The notes under the pieces were generated by a model. The model made no database searches, was not told the DNA's origin, and saw nothing but the letters and a program-made list of their open reading frames with translations. The position numbers were made by a program, and so were the translations under genes. Below, piece by piece: positions 8,897 to 16,460 of a stretch of 64,000 bases of DNA. Origin of the DNA: Archangium sp. (lineage in GTDB: Bacteria > Myxococcota > Myxococcia > Myxococcales > Myxococcaceae); NCBI GenBank assembly GCA_030681645.1, contig JAUXRX010000018.1, positions 310,001 to 374,000 of the forward strand. Direction: 5' to 3'. Positions within the stretch are counted from its first letter, which is position 1. Each line of letters begins with the position of its first letter.

Positions 8897-10503
8897 AGGC
8901 CGACACCGACGTCGACGTGTTGATCGTGGGCGCAGGGCCCACCGGGCTGGTGGCCGCCATCGAGGCGCTGCGTCACGGGCTCTCGGTGCGCGTCGTCGAT
9001 CAGAACGAGCGCCGCCGCCCCCACTCGAAGGCGCTGGTGCTGCACTCGCGCTCGCTCGAGGTGCTCGATGATCTGGGCTGCGTGGCGGCGGTGCTGGAGG
9101 CTGGCCGGGAATTCCGGGCGCTCAACATCATCGACCGGGGCGGCGCGCTGGGCCGCATCGCCTTCCGGGAGCTGGCGTGGGGTGACGCGCCCTACCCGAT
9201 GTGGCTCACCATTCCGCAGAGCGAGACCGAGCGTTGCCTGGAAGAGCGGCTCGAGGCGCTCGGGGGCAGGGTCGAGCGCCAATTGACGCTGCGCACGCTG
9301 CGGGAAGTGGAGGGTGGTGTCGACGTGGAGTTGCTCCGCGCCGACGGCCGCCTCGAGGTCTGCCGCGCGGCGTGGCTGGTGGGGTGTGACGGCGCGAAGA
9401 GCGACGTGCGGCGCAACGTGGGCGTGGAGCTCGAGGGCGACACCAGCGGCGAGGTCTTCATGCTCGCCGACGTGACCATGGAATCGCCGCTCGTCGACGC
9501 CGAGGGCTACAACGTGCTGGCGCGCGAAGGCGTGCTCTTGATCGTCCCGATGAAGACGCCGGGCCAGGTGCGGCTGATCGCCCATCTGCCAGGCGTGCGG
9601 CCCGACCAGGCGCCGGCGATCGACCTGCCCATGCTCCAGCGGCTCGTCGACACGCGCACCGGGCTGCCCACGAAGCTGTCGTCGTTGGGGTGGACCTCCG
9701 TCTTCTCGCCCAAACACTTCCTCGCGAAGTCGCTGCGCGCGGGCCGGGTGTTCCTGGCCGGCGACGCGGCGCACATTCACTCGCCGGTCGGAGGGCAGGG
9801 CCTCAACACCGGGATCCAGGACGCGTACAACCTGATGTGGAAGCTGGCCCTGGTGCAGCGGGGGCTCGCGCCCGGGGCGCTGCTCGACACCTACGAGGCC
9901 GAGCGTCACCCGGTGGGCGAGCGCATGATCCGCGGCGTGCGCAGGGCGACGCGTGGGCTGACCCTGCGCGCGGGTGCGGCGCAATGGGCGCGCAACCGCC
10001 TCGCGTCGCTGCTGCTGCGCTTCGCGCGGGTGCGAAACCTGATGGGTGCCGCGCTGGGCATGCTGCAGCTCCGGTACGCGCCGGGCCTCGCCGCCTCGAC
10101 CTCGCCCCTGGCGGGCTCCCCGCGGCCGGGGGAGCGCGCCACCCAGCAGGCCGCGAGCCCCGGGCTGACGCACCGGCTCCGGGGGGCCCACCACACGCTG
10201 CTGTTGTTCGACGGGCCGCGCGAGGCGCTGGCCGGGACGGAGGTCGAGCTCGTCTCCGGCCTGGCTCGGACCCTCGCGGCCCCGGTGGAGGTGATCCACG
10301 TGCGCAAGGACACGGTGCCAGGTGAGGCGCACCTGGCTGACCCCGACGGTGCGATCCACCGGGCGTTCGGTGCCGATCGCCCGCTGGCCGTGTGGATCCG
10401 CCCCGACAAGGTCGTCGCCTTCCGCGGCGACCCTCGCGCGACCGGGCCGCTCCGCGCCTGGTTGAGCAACTTCCTCTCACCGCAGGAGAAGCACCGTGAA
10501 TGA
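8893..10503 (+). CDS. FAD-dependent aromatic-ring monooxygenase (PHBH fold)
   Basis: 536 residues. Group A flavoprotein hydroxylase: dinucleotide-binding GAGPTG at residues 13-18, the DG motif (VGCDGAKSDVRRNVG) near 157-171, and the GD motif RVFLAGDAAHIHSPVGGQG near 283-301. The C-terminal ~130 residues look like the thioredoxin-like domain found in PheA/MhpA/RdmE-type enzymes. Such enzymes use NAD(P)H and O2 to hydroxylate phenols or polyketides. Inside an RND efflux operon it may inactivate the same compound the pump exports (inference). Coupled on both sides: ATGA upstream and an 8-bp overlap with the b561 gene. Confidence 0.92.
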   Translation: MKADTDVDVLIVGAGPTGLVAAIEALRHGLSVRVVDQNERRRPHSKALVLHSRSLEVLDDLGCVAAVLEAGREFRALNIIDRGGALGRIAFRELAWGDAPYPMWLTIPQSETERCLEERLEALGGRVERQLTLRTLREVEGGVDVELLRADGRLEVCRAAWLVGCDGAKSDVRRNVGVELEGDTSGEVFMLADVTMESPLVDAEGYNVLAREGVLLIVPMKTPGQVRLIAHLPGVRPDQAPAIDLPMLQRLVDTRTGLPTKLSSLGWTSVFSPKHFLAKSLRAGRVFLAGDAAHIHSPVGGQGLNTGIQDAYNLMWKLALVQRGLAPGALLDTYEAERHPVGERMIRGVRRATRGLTLRAGAAQWARNRLASLLLRFARVRNLMGAALGMLQLRYAPGLAASTSPLAGSPRPGERATQQAASPGLTHRLRGAHHTLLLFDGPREALAGTEVELVSGLARTLAAPVEVIHVRKDTVPGEAHLADPDGAIHRAFGADRPLAVWIRPDKVVAFRGDPRATGPLRAWLSNFLSPQEKHRE

Positions 10504-11008
10504 ACGTTGGTCGAAGAAGATCGTCGCGCTGCACTGGCTCTCGGCCGCGCTCCTCGTGGGGATGGTCATCGTCGGCTCGGTGATGGTCGGGCTCCCGGCC
10601 GACGAGCCGCTGCGCCGGGTGCTGGGGCGGGCGCACTCGCTGACGGGAGTGACTTTGGGGGTCCTGACGCTGGTTCGGCTCGTGGTGCGGCTGCGCGGCC
10701 CGAGCCCGGCCCCCATTCCCCTCGCGCCGCTGCACCGCAGGGGCGCCGCGTTCATTCAGGGGCTGATCTACCTCGGGCTCTTCGGCATGGGCCTCACGGG
10801 CGTCGCCACGGCGTACCGGAGCAACTGGCACGCGTACATCGAGGGCGCTGATCCCTCGCCCGTCTTCGATGGCCTGCTCTCGCGCCAGGTGCACGGGGTG
10901 CTGGTCATCGGCCTGGTGCTGCTGGTGGGCGCGCACGTGATCGGCGTCCTCGTCCAGGAAGTGCGCAAGGGTGGCACGCTGCGCCGCATGCTGCCCTTCC
11001 TCAAATGA
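10496..11008 (+). CDS. Cytochrome b561-family membrane protein
   Basis: 170 residues with four TM helices and intramembrane histidines typical of bacterial diheme b561: HW at 13-14 in TM1, AH near 47 in TM2, then WH near 109, VH near 131 and AH near 145. It would move electrons between quinol and a periplasmic acceptor. The GTG start overlaps the monooxygenase stop by 8 bp. The cytochrome c-like protein encoded next is the natural partner. Confidence 0.9.
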   Translation: MNERWSKKIVALHWLSAALLVGMVIVGSVMVGLPADEPLRRVLGRAHSLTGVTLGVLTLVRLVVRLRGPSPAPIPLAPLHRRGAAFIQGLIYLGLFGMGLTGVATAYRSNWHAYIEGADPSPVFDGLLSRQVHGVLVIGLVLLVGAHVIGVLVQEVRKGGTLRRMLPFLK

Positions 11009-11042
11009 AGCATTTTCACCCCCACCCCAGAAGGACGCCCCC

Positions 11043-11483
11043 ATGACGCGAATCTCCCTGCTGCTGACCCTCACCCTCTCGCTCACCGCTGCGGCGCAGA
11101 ACCCGAAGGCTCCGCTCAACGCCGTGCAGCGCGAGATGCAGGCGCTGCACGAGCTGATGGTCATTTCCCTGGTGGCGATCGAGAACGGCAAGACCGACGT
11201 CATCCCGGCCGCGATCCACAAGGTCCACGAGGCGAAGGGCGAAACGGAGAAGGCCATCACCTCAGGTGCGTGGAAGCCCGCGCGCACCGACGCCACGGTG
11301 GCCGACTTCGTGAAGACCGACGAGGCGTTCCACGACGAGCTGGTGAAGCTGCTGCGCGCGTCGAAGCAGAACGACGTGACGGCGACGACCCGTCAGCTGG
11401 GCGCCGTGCTGGACGGCTGTACGTCCTGCCACGTGCGCTTCCGTTTTCCTGCGGCGGTGCCACCGAAGAAGGAGCTCAAATGA
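11043..11483 (+). CDS. Class II-like cytochrome c, periplasmic
   Basis: 146 residues from the ATG at 11043; signal peptide ending TAAAQ. The body is helical and carries a single heme site CTSCH near the C-terminus (about residues 125-129), the layout of cytochrome c'/c-556 four-helix bundles. A Met in the first helix (EMQALHELM) could be the axial ligand. Likely an electron partner of the b561 encoded 34 bp upstream. It overlaps the next gene by ATGA. A second protein of similar build is encoded at 13440-13874 on the other side of the insertion sequence. Confidence 0.8.
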   Translation: MTRISLLLTLTLSLTAAAQNPKAPLNAVQREMQALHELMVISLVAIENGKTDVIPAAIHKVHEAKGETEKAITSGAWKPARTDATVADFVKTDEAFHDELVKLLRASKQNDVTATTRQLGAVLDGCTSCHVRFRFPAAVPPKKELK

Positions 11484-11893
11484 AGACCGGACGCTTCAAC
11501 GCGGGCGTGGGGCTGATCGTGATGGCCCTCTTCATGCTGTACGGGTTCCTGATGATCTACCTGCGCGACTTCGCCCCCGACAGGGAAGCGTGGGTGGCGA
11601 GCTACTCGGTGGGCAAACACTTCGAGGCCCGGCTCGCGCACGTGCACGGCAACCTGTTCGCGTTGCTCAACCTGGCGCTCGCCTTCGTGCTGGTGCGACT
11701 GACCTCGGCGTCCGATCGAGGCCGCACCGCGGTGGCCGCGCTGGGGCTGGCCGGCCTGCTGATGCCCGCGGGGATCCTGGGCGAGGTGTACCTGGGGCTC
11801 TCGCCCCTCTTCGTGCTGATCGGCGCGGTGGCGATGACCGCCTCCGTGTTCCTGGCAGGGGTGCTCTCGCTGCGTCACTGGCGGGAGGCCTGA
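11480..11893 (+). CDS. Small four-helix membrane protein, last gene of the efflux operon
   Basis: 137 residues from the ATG overlapping the cytochrome stop. Four predicted TM segments (about 8-28, 53-75, 80-102, 107-130). A conserved-looking H-x-H-G-N (AHVHGNLFALLN) lies at the start of TM2 and could bind heme or metal. I do not recognise a named family. Its position after b561 and cytochrome c suggests a membrane part of the same redox chain. The REP-like repeat and the insertion sequence lie just downstream. Confidence 0.7.
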   Translation: MKTGRFNAGVGLIVMALFMLYGFLMIYLRDFAPDREAWVASYSVGKHFEARLAHVHGNLFALLNLALAFVLVRLTSASDRGRTAVAALGLAGLLMPAGILGEVYLGLSPLFVLIGAVAMTASVFLAGVLSLRHWREA

Positions 11894-11945
11894 CAGCGCC
11901 GGCGCGTCGAGGCCGTGCATCATCGGATTACGTCAGTTCGTACAG

Positions 11946-11975
11946 CCCCTCACCCCGACCCTCTCCCCGCTCCGC
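11946..11975 (+). repeat. REP-like hairpin element, left half (split by the insertion sequence)
   Basis: Left arm of a short-type REP-like element; the right half resumes at 13413-13438 after the IS. Removing the IS and one copy of the 9-bp duplication restores a contiguous element with CCCTCTCCCC facing GGGAGAGGG. It lies 52 bp after the stop of the last operon gene, a typical 3'-end site for this family. Confidence 0.85.
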
Positions 11976-13412
11976 CTCATGATTGATCAGATCTCTGGGC
12001 CAGGAGCCAGCCCTCAGCAAGCGCTTGGAGGGCGCGCAACGCTCGCCAGAGGATGAGGAGCCCCGGTGGGCCATTCTGTTTGAGATGGCCGCCGTAGCGA
12101 GCAAGGGCGACTAGGAACTCCTTTGCGGTCGCGCCCGGTTTGAGTCGCTTCTGGGCGATGAGGACGGCGAGCTCTGACTCAGTGGCGACGGTTTCCGCTG
12201 GGCTATCCTTGACCGTGCGCTCGAGGTGACGCAGCACGAGAAGCCTCCACGCAATGATGGCGAAGAGGCCGAGTGCGTTGAGGAGTGAGCCGAGACTCTC
12301 CAGCTGCCGCTCCTCGTACTTGCAGCCCGTCTTCAGAGCCTTGAAGTACTCCTCGATCAGCCATCGAGTTCTGTATGAGTCGATCACCCATTCGACGTCC
12401 GCCTTGGTGCGGATGGGCTCAGTGGTGAAGAGAAGCCACTCGACAGGCTCCTCGCCCTTGGGCGTGTCGCGCTCCCCCACGTAGACCGCGTTGAGGACAA
12501 GTTCCGGGGCGCTTCCGCCCCGCTTTGGTGCGCGAAGACGAATGACGTCGGCACGGATGTCCACCTCGGCCTCGCGCACCTTCCGGTTTCGATGCTGCGC
12601 CTGCGGCAAATGAGCGTGCTTGGCGCTGCGCGCGGAGAGGTGAATCGAGCGCGAGAAGCGAATGGGCATTTGCCGAGCGCTCTGGAGGACGTTCGTCGCT
12701 TCACCATCCTCATCCAGGACGAGGCGGCTCGATGTGGCTCTGACGATGAAGTGCATCCCCCTCGAGAGGCGCTCCGCGAAGCTCTCGAAGATGTCCCCTT
12801 CTCGGTCCTCGACGTGAACCAGCTGCGTTCCACTCGGCATCAAGGCTTCGACATCTAACGACTGTTGCAGCCATCGCTTCGACTCGAGCGAGGGGTCCTT
12901 CTTCCGTTGCTCGATCGTGCGCTTGCCCTTCTTCTCGGTCCGGATCCACGTGTCGAGAGCGAGCAGGCCGAGCGGCTCGCGCGTTTCGTCGGCAGACACA
13001 GCCAGGCAGCCATGCGCGTAGAAGCCCTGCTGCTTTTGGTCGACGAGACCAAGTCCCTCTCGATCGCCGTCGAACGAGAACGAAGTGGTGTCGTGAATCG
13101 CCAGGGCCCGCCCGGCAGCGCTGACTCGGCTCACTGTGTTCGCGATGTGTCCGCCAAGAATGCTGGGCAGGTCTACGCGTCGATTGCCGAGGAAGCGGTA
13201 TGTCCCCTCGAGCTGCGACGCGTCCCTGAATGCCTCGGGGAAGCTCAGCTGAGGGTCCACCTCAAGCTGACCGACCAGCTTCACAACTCGCTGATGCAGC
13301 CGAGCGTCAGGGAAAATGCAGCCTTGAAACTCCTCACTGACAGGAGGCAGAGCGCGCATTCGCCCTAGAGATCACGCTCCGGATCGGCGAGCAACTTGTG
13401 ATGGATCATGAG
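11976..13412 (-). mobile_element. Intact IS50/Tn5-type insertion sequence (IS4 group)
   Basis: 1437 bp. The ends are inverted: CTCATGAT-TG-ATCA at 11976 and, read inward from 13412, CTCATGAT-CC-ATCA. It is flanked by a 9-bp direct repeat CCGCTCCGC (11967-11975 and 13413-13421), the target duplication size of IS50/Tn5. It holds one intact transposase gene on the minus strand, whose stop codon lies inside the terminal repeat, as in IS50. The target was a REP-like element. The intact ORF, matching ends and perfect duplication point to a recent insertion. Confidence 0.95.
11977..13359 (-). CDS. IS4-family transposase, Tn5/IS50 type
   Basis: 460 residues, close to Tn5 Tnp (476). Catalytic DDE residues are visible: Asp90 (IHDTTSF), Asp185 (VEDREGD) and Glu336. 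The last lies in a perfect Y-R-E-K signature with the Tn5 spacing (Tyr329, Arg332, Glu336, Lys343 in SYRTRWLIEEYFKALKTG). The N-terminal DNA-binding part and C-terminal dimerisation part are present and there is no frameshift, so it should be active. I cannot see whether an inhibitor protein starts internally, as in IS50R. Confidence 0.95.
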   Translation of the reverse strand: MRALPPVSEEFQGCIFPDARLHQRVVKLVGQLEVDPQLSFPEAFRDASQLEGTYRFLGNRRVDLPSILGGHIANTVSRVSAAGRALAIHDTTSFSFDGDREGLGLVDQKQQGFYAHGCLAVSADETREPLGLLALDTWIRTEKKGKRTIEQRKKDPSLESKRWLQQSLDVEALMPSGTQLVHVEDREGDIFESFAERLSRGMHFIVRATSSRLVLDEDGEATNVLQSARQMPIRFSRSIHLSARSAKHAHLPQAQHRNRKVREAEVDIRADVIRLRAPKRGGSAPELVLNAVYVGERDTPKGEEPVEWLLFTTEPIRTKADVEWVIDSYRTRWLIEEYFKALKTGCKYEERQLESLGSLLNALGLFAIIAWRLLVLRHLERTVKDSPAETVATESELAVLIAQKRLKPGATAKEFLVALARYGGHLKQNGPPGLLILWRALRALQALAEGWLLAQRSDQS

Positions 13413-13439
13413 CCGCTCCGCAGGGAGAGGGAGACAGGC

Positions 13440-13874
13440 TCAGCGCACCCGGTACGCGAGGTGACAGCTGACGCAGGCGTTGTTGAGCGTGGGCAGGGCC
13501 GCCAGCGTCTTCTCGCGATTCCCCGTGGCCGCGATGGCCGCGAAGGCGCTCGCGGTCTGGTGCCCCTGCCGCGCCACCTCGTGCATCTCCTTCGGCATGT
13601 GCGGCCCCGGCCGCGCCTCGAGCGGCTTGTCGCGGTGCTGGCCCATCACGGAAGTGCCCAGCTTCTTCTCGGCGACCAGCCCCGCCTCCTTCACCTTGCC
13701 GGACACGGTGAGGGTGAGGATCTCGTTGAGGGCCACCAGGTTGTCGCGCATCTCCAGCCGCAGGGTCTCTTCTGCGGGGGTGGGGAGCTTGACCAGTTGC
13801 CGGGCATCCTGGGCCAGGGCGCTGGAGCTGGAGAGGACCACCACGAGGAGGCCGAGGGGAGCGCGGAGGGACAT
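13440..13874 (-). CDS. Class II-like cytochrome c (c-556 type)
   Basis: 144 residues: signal peptide (cleavage near ALAQ, residue 22), then a helical bundle with one heme site CVSCH six residues from the end, the usual position in cytochrome c'/c-556. A Met in helix 1 (LEMRDNLVALNE) fits the axial ligand of the c-556 subgroup. Same overall plan as the cytochrome at 11043 but low identity. Divergent from the multiheme lipoprotein gene (117 bp between starts). Its 3' end abuts the right half of the split REP element. Confidence 0.85.
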   Translation of the reverse strand: MSLRAPLGLLVVVLSSSSALAQDARQLVKLPTPAEETLRLEMRDNLVALNEILTLTVSGKVKEAGLVAEKKLGTSVMGQHRDKPLEARPGPHMPKEMHEVARQGHQTASAFAAIAATGNREKTLAALPTLNNACVSCHLAYRVR

Positions 13875-13990
13875 GGTGACTGCTTCAGAGCCAGGCGCGC
13901 GGCCGGGGATACGCGCAGCCTGTGCGCGCCCCCCGCGTCACCTTGCCGCAGGCGAATCCCCGGGCAGCCGCGAGGCTCTGGCAGGTGAGC

Positions 13991-15826
13991 ATGAGAACAT
14001 TCCTGCTGGCTGCGTCGGTCTGGCTGGTCGCCTGTCCTGTGATTCCTCCGATCGGGGGTGAGTCGCCCGCTGACGCAGGGGTGGTGGCGACGCACGACGC
14101 AGGAGCGCTGGCTGACGCCGGGGTGGCGGAGACGAACGACGCAGGAGCGCTGGCTGACGCCGGGGTTGAGGAGACGAACGACGCAGGGGCCCCGGCTGAC
14201 GGTGGCGGGCTGCCCGCGGCGCACCCTCCGCTCCCTCCGGGCGTCTCGCTCCGCAACGCGTCCTTCGCGACCGGCGCGGTGTGCGGTGAATGTCATTCCG
14301 CCACCGCCACCACCAACGTCGACGAGCAGGGCCGCCCCGTCGGTCTCTTCGAGCAGTGGAGCGCGAGCCCGATGGCCAACGCCGCGCGCGACCCGCTCTT
14401 CCGTGCCGCGGTGGCCAACGAAGCCGCGCGGGCGCCCGCCGCCGCCGACGCCATCGCCTCGGTCTGCCTCACCTGCCACGCAGGCATGGGCCGCCACACG
14501 CAGCTGCGCGCGGGCACGCCCACCACTTTCGCGCTCCTCCAGTCGGCCACCGATGAGGGTGGGCTCGCGCGTGACGGCGTGTCCTGCACGCTGTGCCATC
14601 AGATCGAGCCCACCAACCTGGGCCAGGACTCGAGCTTCAGCGGCGGGTACCAGCTGGCGACCGCGCGGCAGTTGGTGGGGCCCTACGCGGCGCCCTTCGC
14701 CATGCCCATGGTCAACCGCACCGGCTTCACACCCGTCGAGGGCCGCCACGTGCAGGACTCGGCGCTGTGCGGCACCTGCCACGCCCTGGTGACCGAGGCC
14801 CTCACCCCCGAAGGTTCGGGAACCGGCCATCACCTGGGCGAGCAGCTCACGTACCTCGAGTGGCGGCGCTCTGCCTTCAGCACCGAGGGCGGCGGGACGA
14901 CCCCGCGCAGCTGTCAGAGCTGTCACATGCCCGACACGCGCGACGACGGGCAGCCCCTCTTCACCCGCCTGGCGCATCGCCCCGACGGAACCGACTTCGG
15001 GCAGCTTGCCGCGCGCGGGCCGTTCTCCCGGCACGTCTTCGTGGGGGCCAACACGCTGCTGCCGAAGCTGCTGACGCAAGGACGCGCGCTGCTCAACCCC
15101 ATCGCCGGTGACGCGGCCCTGCGCGGCGCCGAGCAGCTCGCCCGGGACAACCTCCGCGCCCGGGCGGCGCGCGTCACGCTGCTCGACGCGCAGCGCGCCA
15201 GCGGAACGCTGTCCTTCACCGTGCGCGTGGAGAACCTCACCGGTCACAAGTTCCCTTCCGGCTACCCCAGCCGGCGCGCCTTCCTCCACGTGCGCGTGCT
15301 CGATGGGGCAGGCGCCGTGCTGTTCGAGTCTGGCGCCGTCGATGGCGCGGCCCGCATCATCGGCGCCGACGGCCAGCCGCTGGCGGCCGAGCTCCGCGGC
15401 GGCCCACATCACCTGCACCGCGCGCGCGTCACCACTGCGAGCGAGGTGGTGGTCTTCGAGTCGGTGATGGACGACGGCGCGGGCGGGCCGAGCTTCGACC
15501 TGCTGGGCGCGCAGGGCTACCTCAAGGACGATCGGTTGCTCCCCCACGGTCACCTCGACACCACCACCGGGCCGCAGTCCACCGCGCCGGTGGGCGTGAG
15601 CGACGCAGACTTCCGCGCCGGCTTCGACGACGTGCGCTTCGAGCTGCCGCTGACCGGCACGCCGGCGGGCGTCGAGGTGCGGCTGCGCTACCAGACGTTC
15701 TCACCGCGTTACCTCGACGAGCTGCTCGTCAGGCCGACGCCGGAGGCCACGGCGCTCCGCTCGATGCTCGTGCCCTCGATGCTGGCGCCCGAGCTGGTCG
15801 ACGAGGCAGTCGCAGCGGTGCCCTGA
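13991..15826 (+). CDS. Five-heme cytochrome c lipoprotein with DAG-repeat linker
   Basis: 611 residues from the ATG at 13991, which opens a lipoprotein signal peptide (VWLVAC, Cys near 16). A linker of near-identical 14-residue repeats (DAGALADAGVAET) follows. The heme part has five CxxCH sites near residues 98, 159, 198, 260 and 308 (CGECH, CLTCH, CTLCH, CGTCH, CQSCH), as in cytochrome c-554-like proteins. The C-terminal ~270 residues are beta-rich with no heme site. Probably an outer-membrane or periplasmic electron carrier; acceptor unknown. Confidence 0.88.
   Translation: MRTFLLAASVWLVACPVIPPIGGESPADAGVVATHDAGALADAGVAETNDAGALADAGVEETNDAGAPADGGGLPAAHPPLPPGVSLRNASFATGAVCGECHSATATTNVDEQGRPVGLFEQWSASPMANAARDPLFRAAVANEAARAPAAADAIASVCLTCHAGMGRHTQLRAGTPTTFALLQSATDEGGLARDGVSCTLCHQIEPTNLGQDSSFSGGYQLATARQLVGPYAAPFAMPMVNRTGFTPVEGRHVQDSALCGTCHALVTEALTPEGSGTGHHLGEQLTYLEWRRSAFSTEGGGTTPRSCQSCHMPDTRDDGQPLFTRLAHRPDGTDFGQLAARGPFSRHVFVGANTLLPKLLTQGRALLNPIAGDAALRGAEQLARDNLRARAARVTLLDAQRASGTLSFTVRVENLTGHKFPSGYPSRRAFLHVRVLDGAGAVLFESGAVDGAARIIGADGQPLAAELRGGPHHLHRARVTTASEVVVFESVMDDGAGGPSFDLLGAQGYLKDDRLLPHGHLDTTTGPQSTAPVGVSDADFRAGFDDVRFELPLTGTPAGVEVRLRYQTFSPRYLDELLVRPTPEATALRSMLVPSMLAPELVDEAVAAVP
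14096..14205 (+). repeat. 42-bp in-frame tandem repeat (about 2.6 copies)
   Basis: Units begin at 14096, 14138 and 14180; the first two are almost identical and the third is partial. A related shorter unit begins at 14072. The repeat encodes the DAG/ADAG linker of the multiheme lipoprotein. The 42-bp unit keeps frame, so copy-number change would only change linker length. Confidence 0.9.
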
Positions 15827-15845
15827 GCCGAGCGTGGCCCGGGTC

Positions 15846-16277
15846 TCAGGGGGCCTTGAGCGCGTAGTCGAGCTTGCCGAAGATGACCTCGCCTTCGCCC
15901 TTGAAGGTCATCGGGTTCTGCGTCGAGCCGGCGGCCGAGACGACCTTGCCTGTCTCGTCGAGTCCGTACACGCAGGTGTGACCGACGGTGCCCTGCGGAA
16001 TGTAGAACTCCGAGAAGAGCGGGCCGGGCGCGGCGAGCTTCTCTTCGCCGTACCGCGTGGGCTTCTCGGGCACCGGCGTGCACGGCTCGGCCTGCGCGAC
16101 GAAGATGTACTTCGCCGCCTTCACCTCGCCCGCTGACCAGGTGCCGAAGAACTCGACCTCGGCCTTGCCGGCGGTGTCGTCCTTCACCTTCTTCGGGGCG
16201 GTGGGCGCGGCGTCCGTCTTCGACTTCTCACACGACAGGAAGGTCAGGAGCGGCAGCGCGAGGAGGAGTGTTCTCAT
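15846..16277 (-). CDS. Hypothetical lipoprotein
   Basis: 143 residues from the ATG at 16277 (an in-frame GTG three codons earlier is less likely). Lipoprotein signal peptide ending LTFLSC (Cys near 16), a Lys/Ala-rich spacer, then a globular part with several beta strands and two cysteines (EPCTPVP and HTCVYG) that could form a disulfide. No family recognised. Converges on the multiheme cytochrome gene with only 19 bp between stops. Confidence 0.75.
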   Translation of the reverse strand: MRTLLLALPLLTFLSCEKSKTDAAPTAPKKVKDDTAGKAEVEFFGTWSAGEVKAAKYIFVAQAEPCTPVPEKPTRYGEEKLAAPGPLFSEFYIPQGTVGHTCVYGLDETGKVVSAAGSTQNPMTFKGEGEVIFGKLDYALKAP

Positions 16278-16320
16278 GGCGCGCACTTCTAGTACGACAG
16301 ATCAGAAGTTCGTTCAGCCT

Positions 16321-16391
16321 GTCTCCCTCTCCCTGCGCAGGGGGGAACGGCGAACTCGCGCCTCGAGGGGAAAGAGGGCGGGGTGAGGGGC
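16321..16391 (-). repeat. REP-like element, long subtype, minus orientation
   Basis: About 71 bp and almost an exact reverse complement of the long element at 18049-18121, including the extra central block CTCGAGGCGCGAGTTCGCC. It is the only copy in the window pointing to the minus strand, and it lies downstream of a minus-strand gene, so orientation follows transcription. Confidence 0.85.
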
Positions 16392-16405
16392 AGACTTCGC
16401 AGTGG

Positions 16406-16460
16406 GCCCCTCACCCGGCCTGCGGCCGACCTTTCCCCGCTTCGCAGGGAGAGGTTTCAG
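16406..16460 (+). repeat. REP-like element, diverged copy facing the previous one
   Basis: Starts CCCCTCACCC and ends CGCAGGGAGAGG like other copies, with a changed middle. Together with 16321-16391 it makes an inverted pair 14 bp apart (BIME-like), covering most of the gap between the peroxiredoxin-like and lipoprotein genes. Confidence 0.75.

Noticed and set aside
14072..14205. Possible CRISPR-like direct repeats
   Set aside because: Units are adjacent without unique spacers and encode a regular peptide linker. The 18-bp repeats at 62395 and the hexamers at 45188 fail for the same reason.
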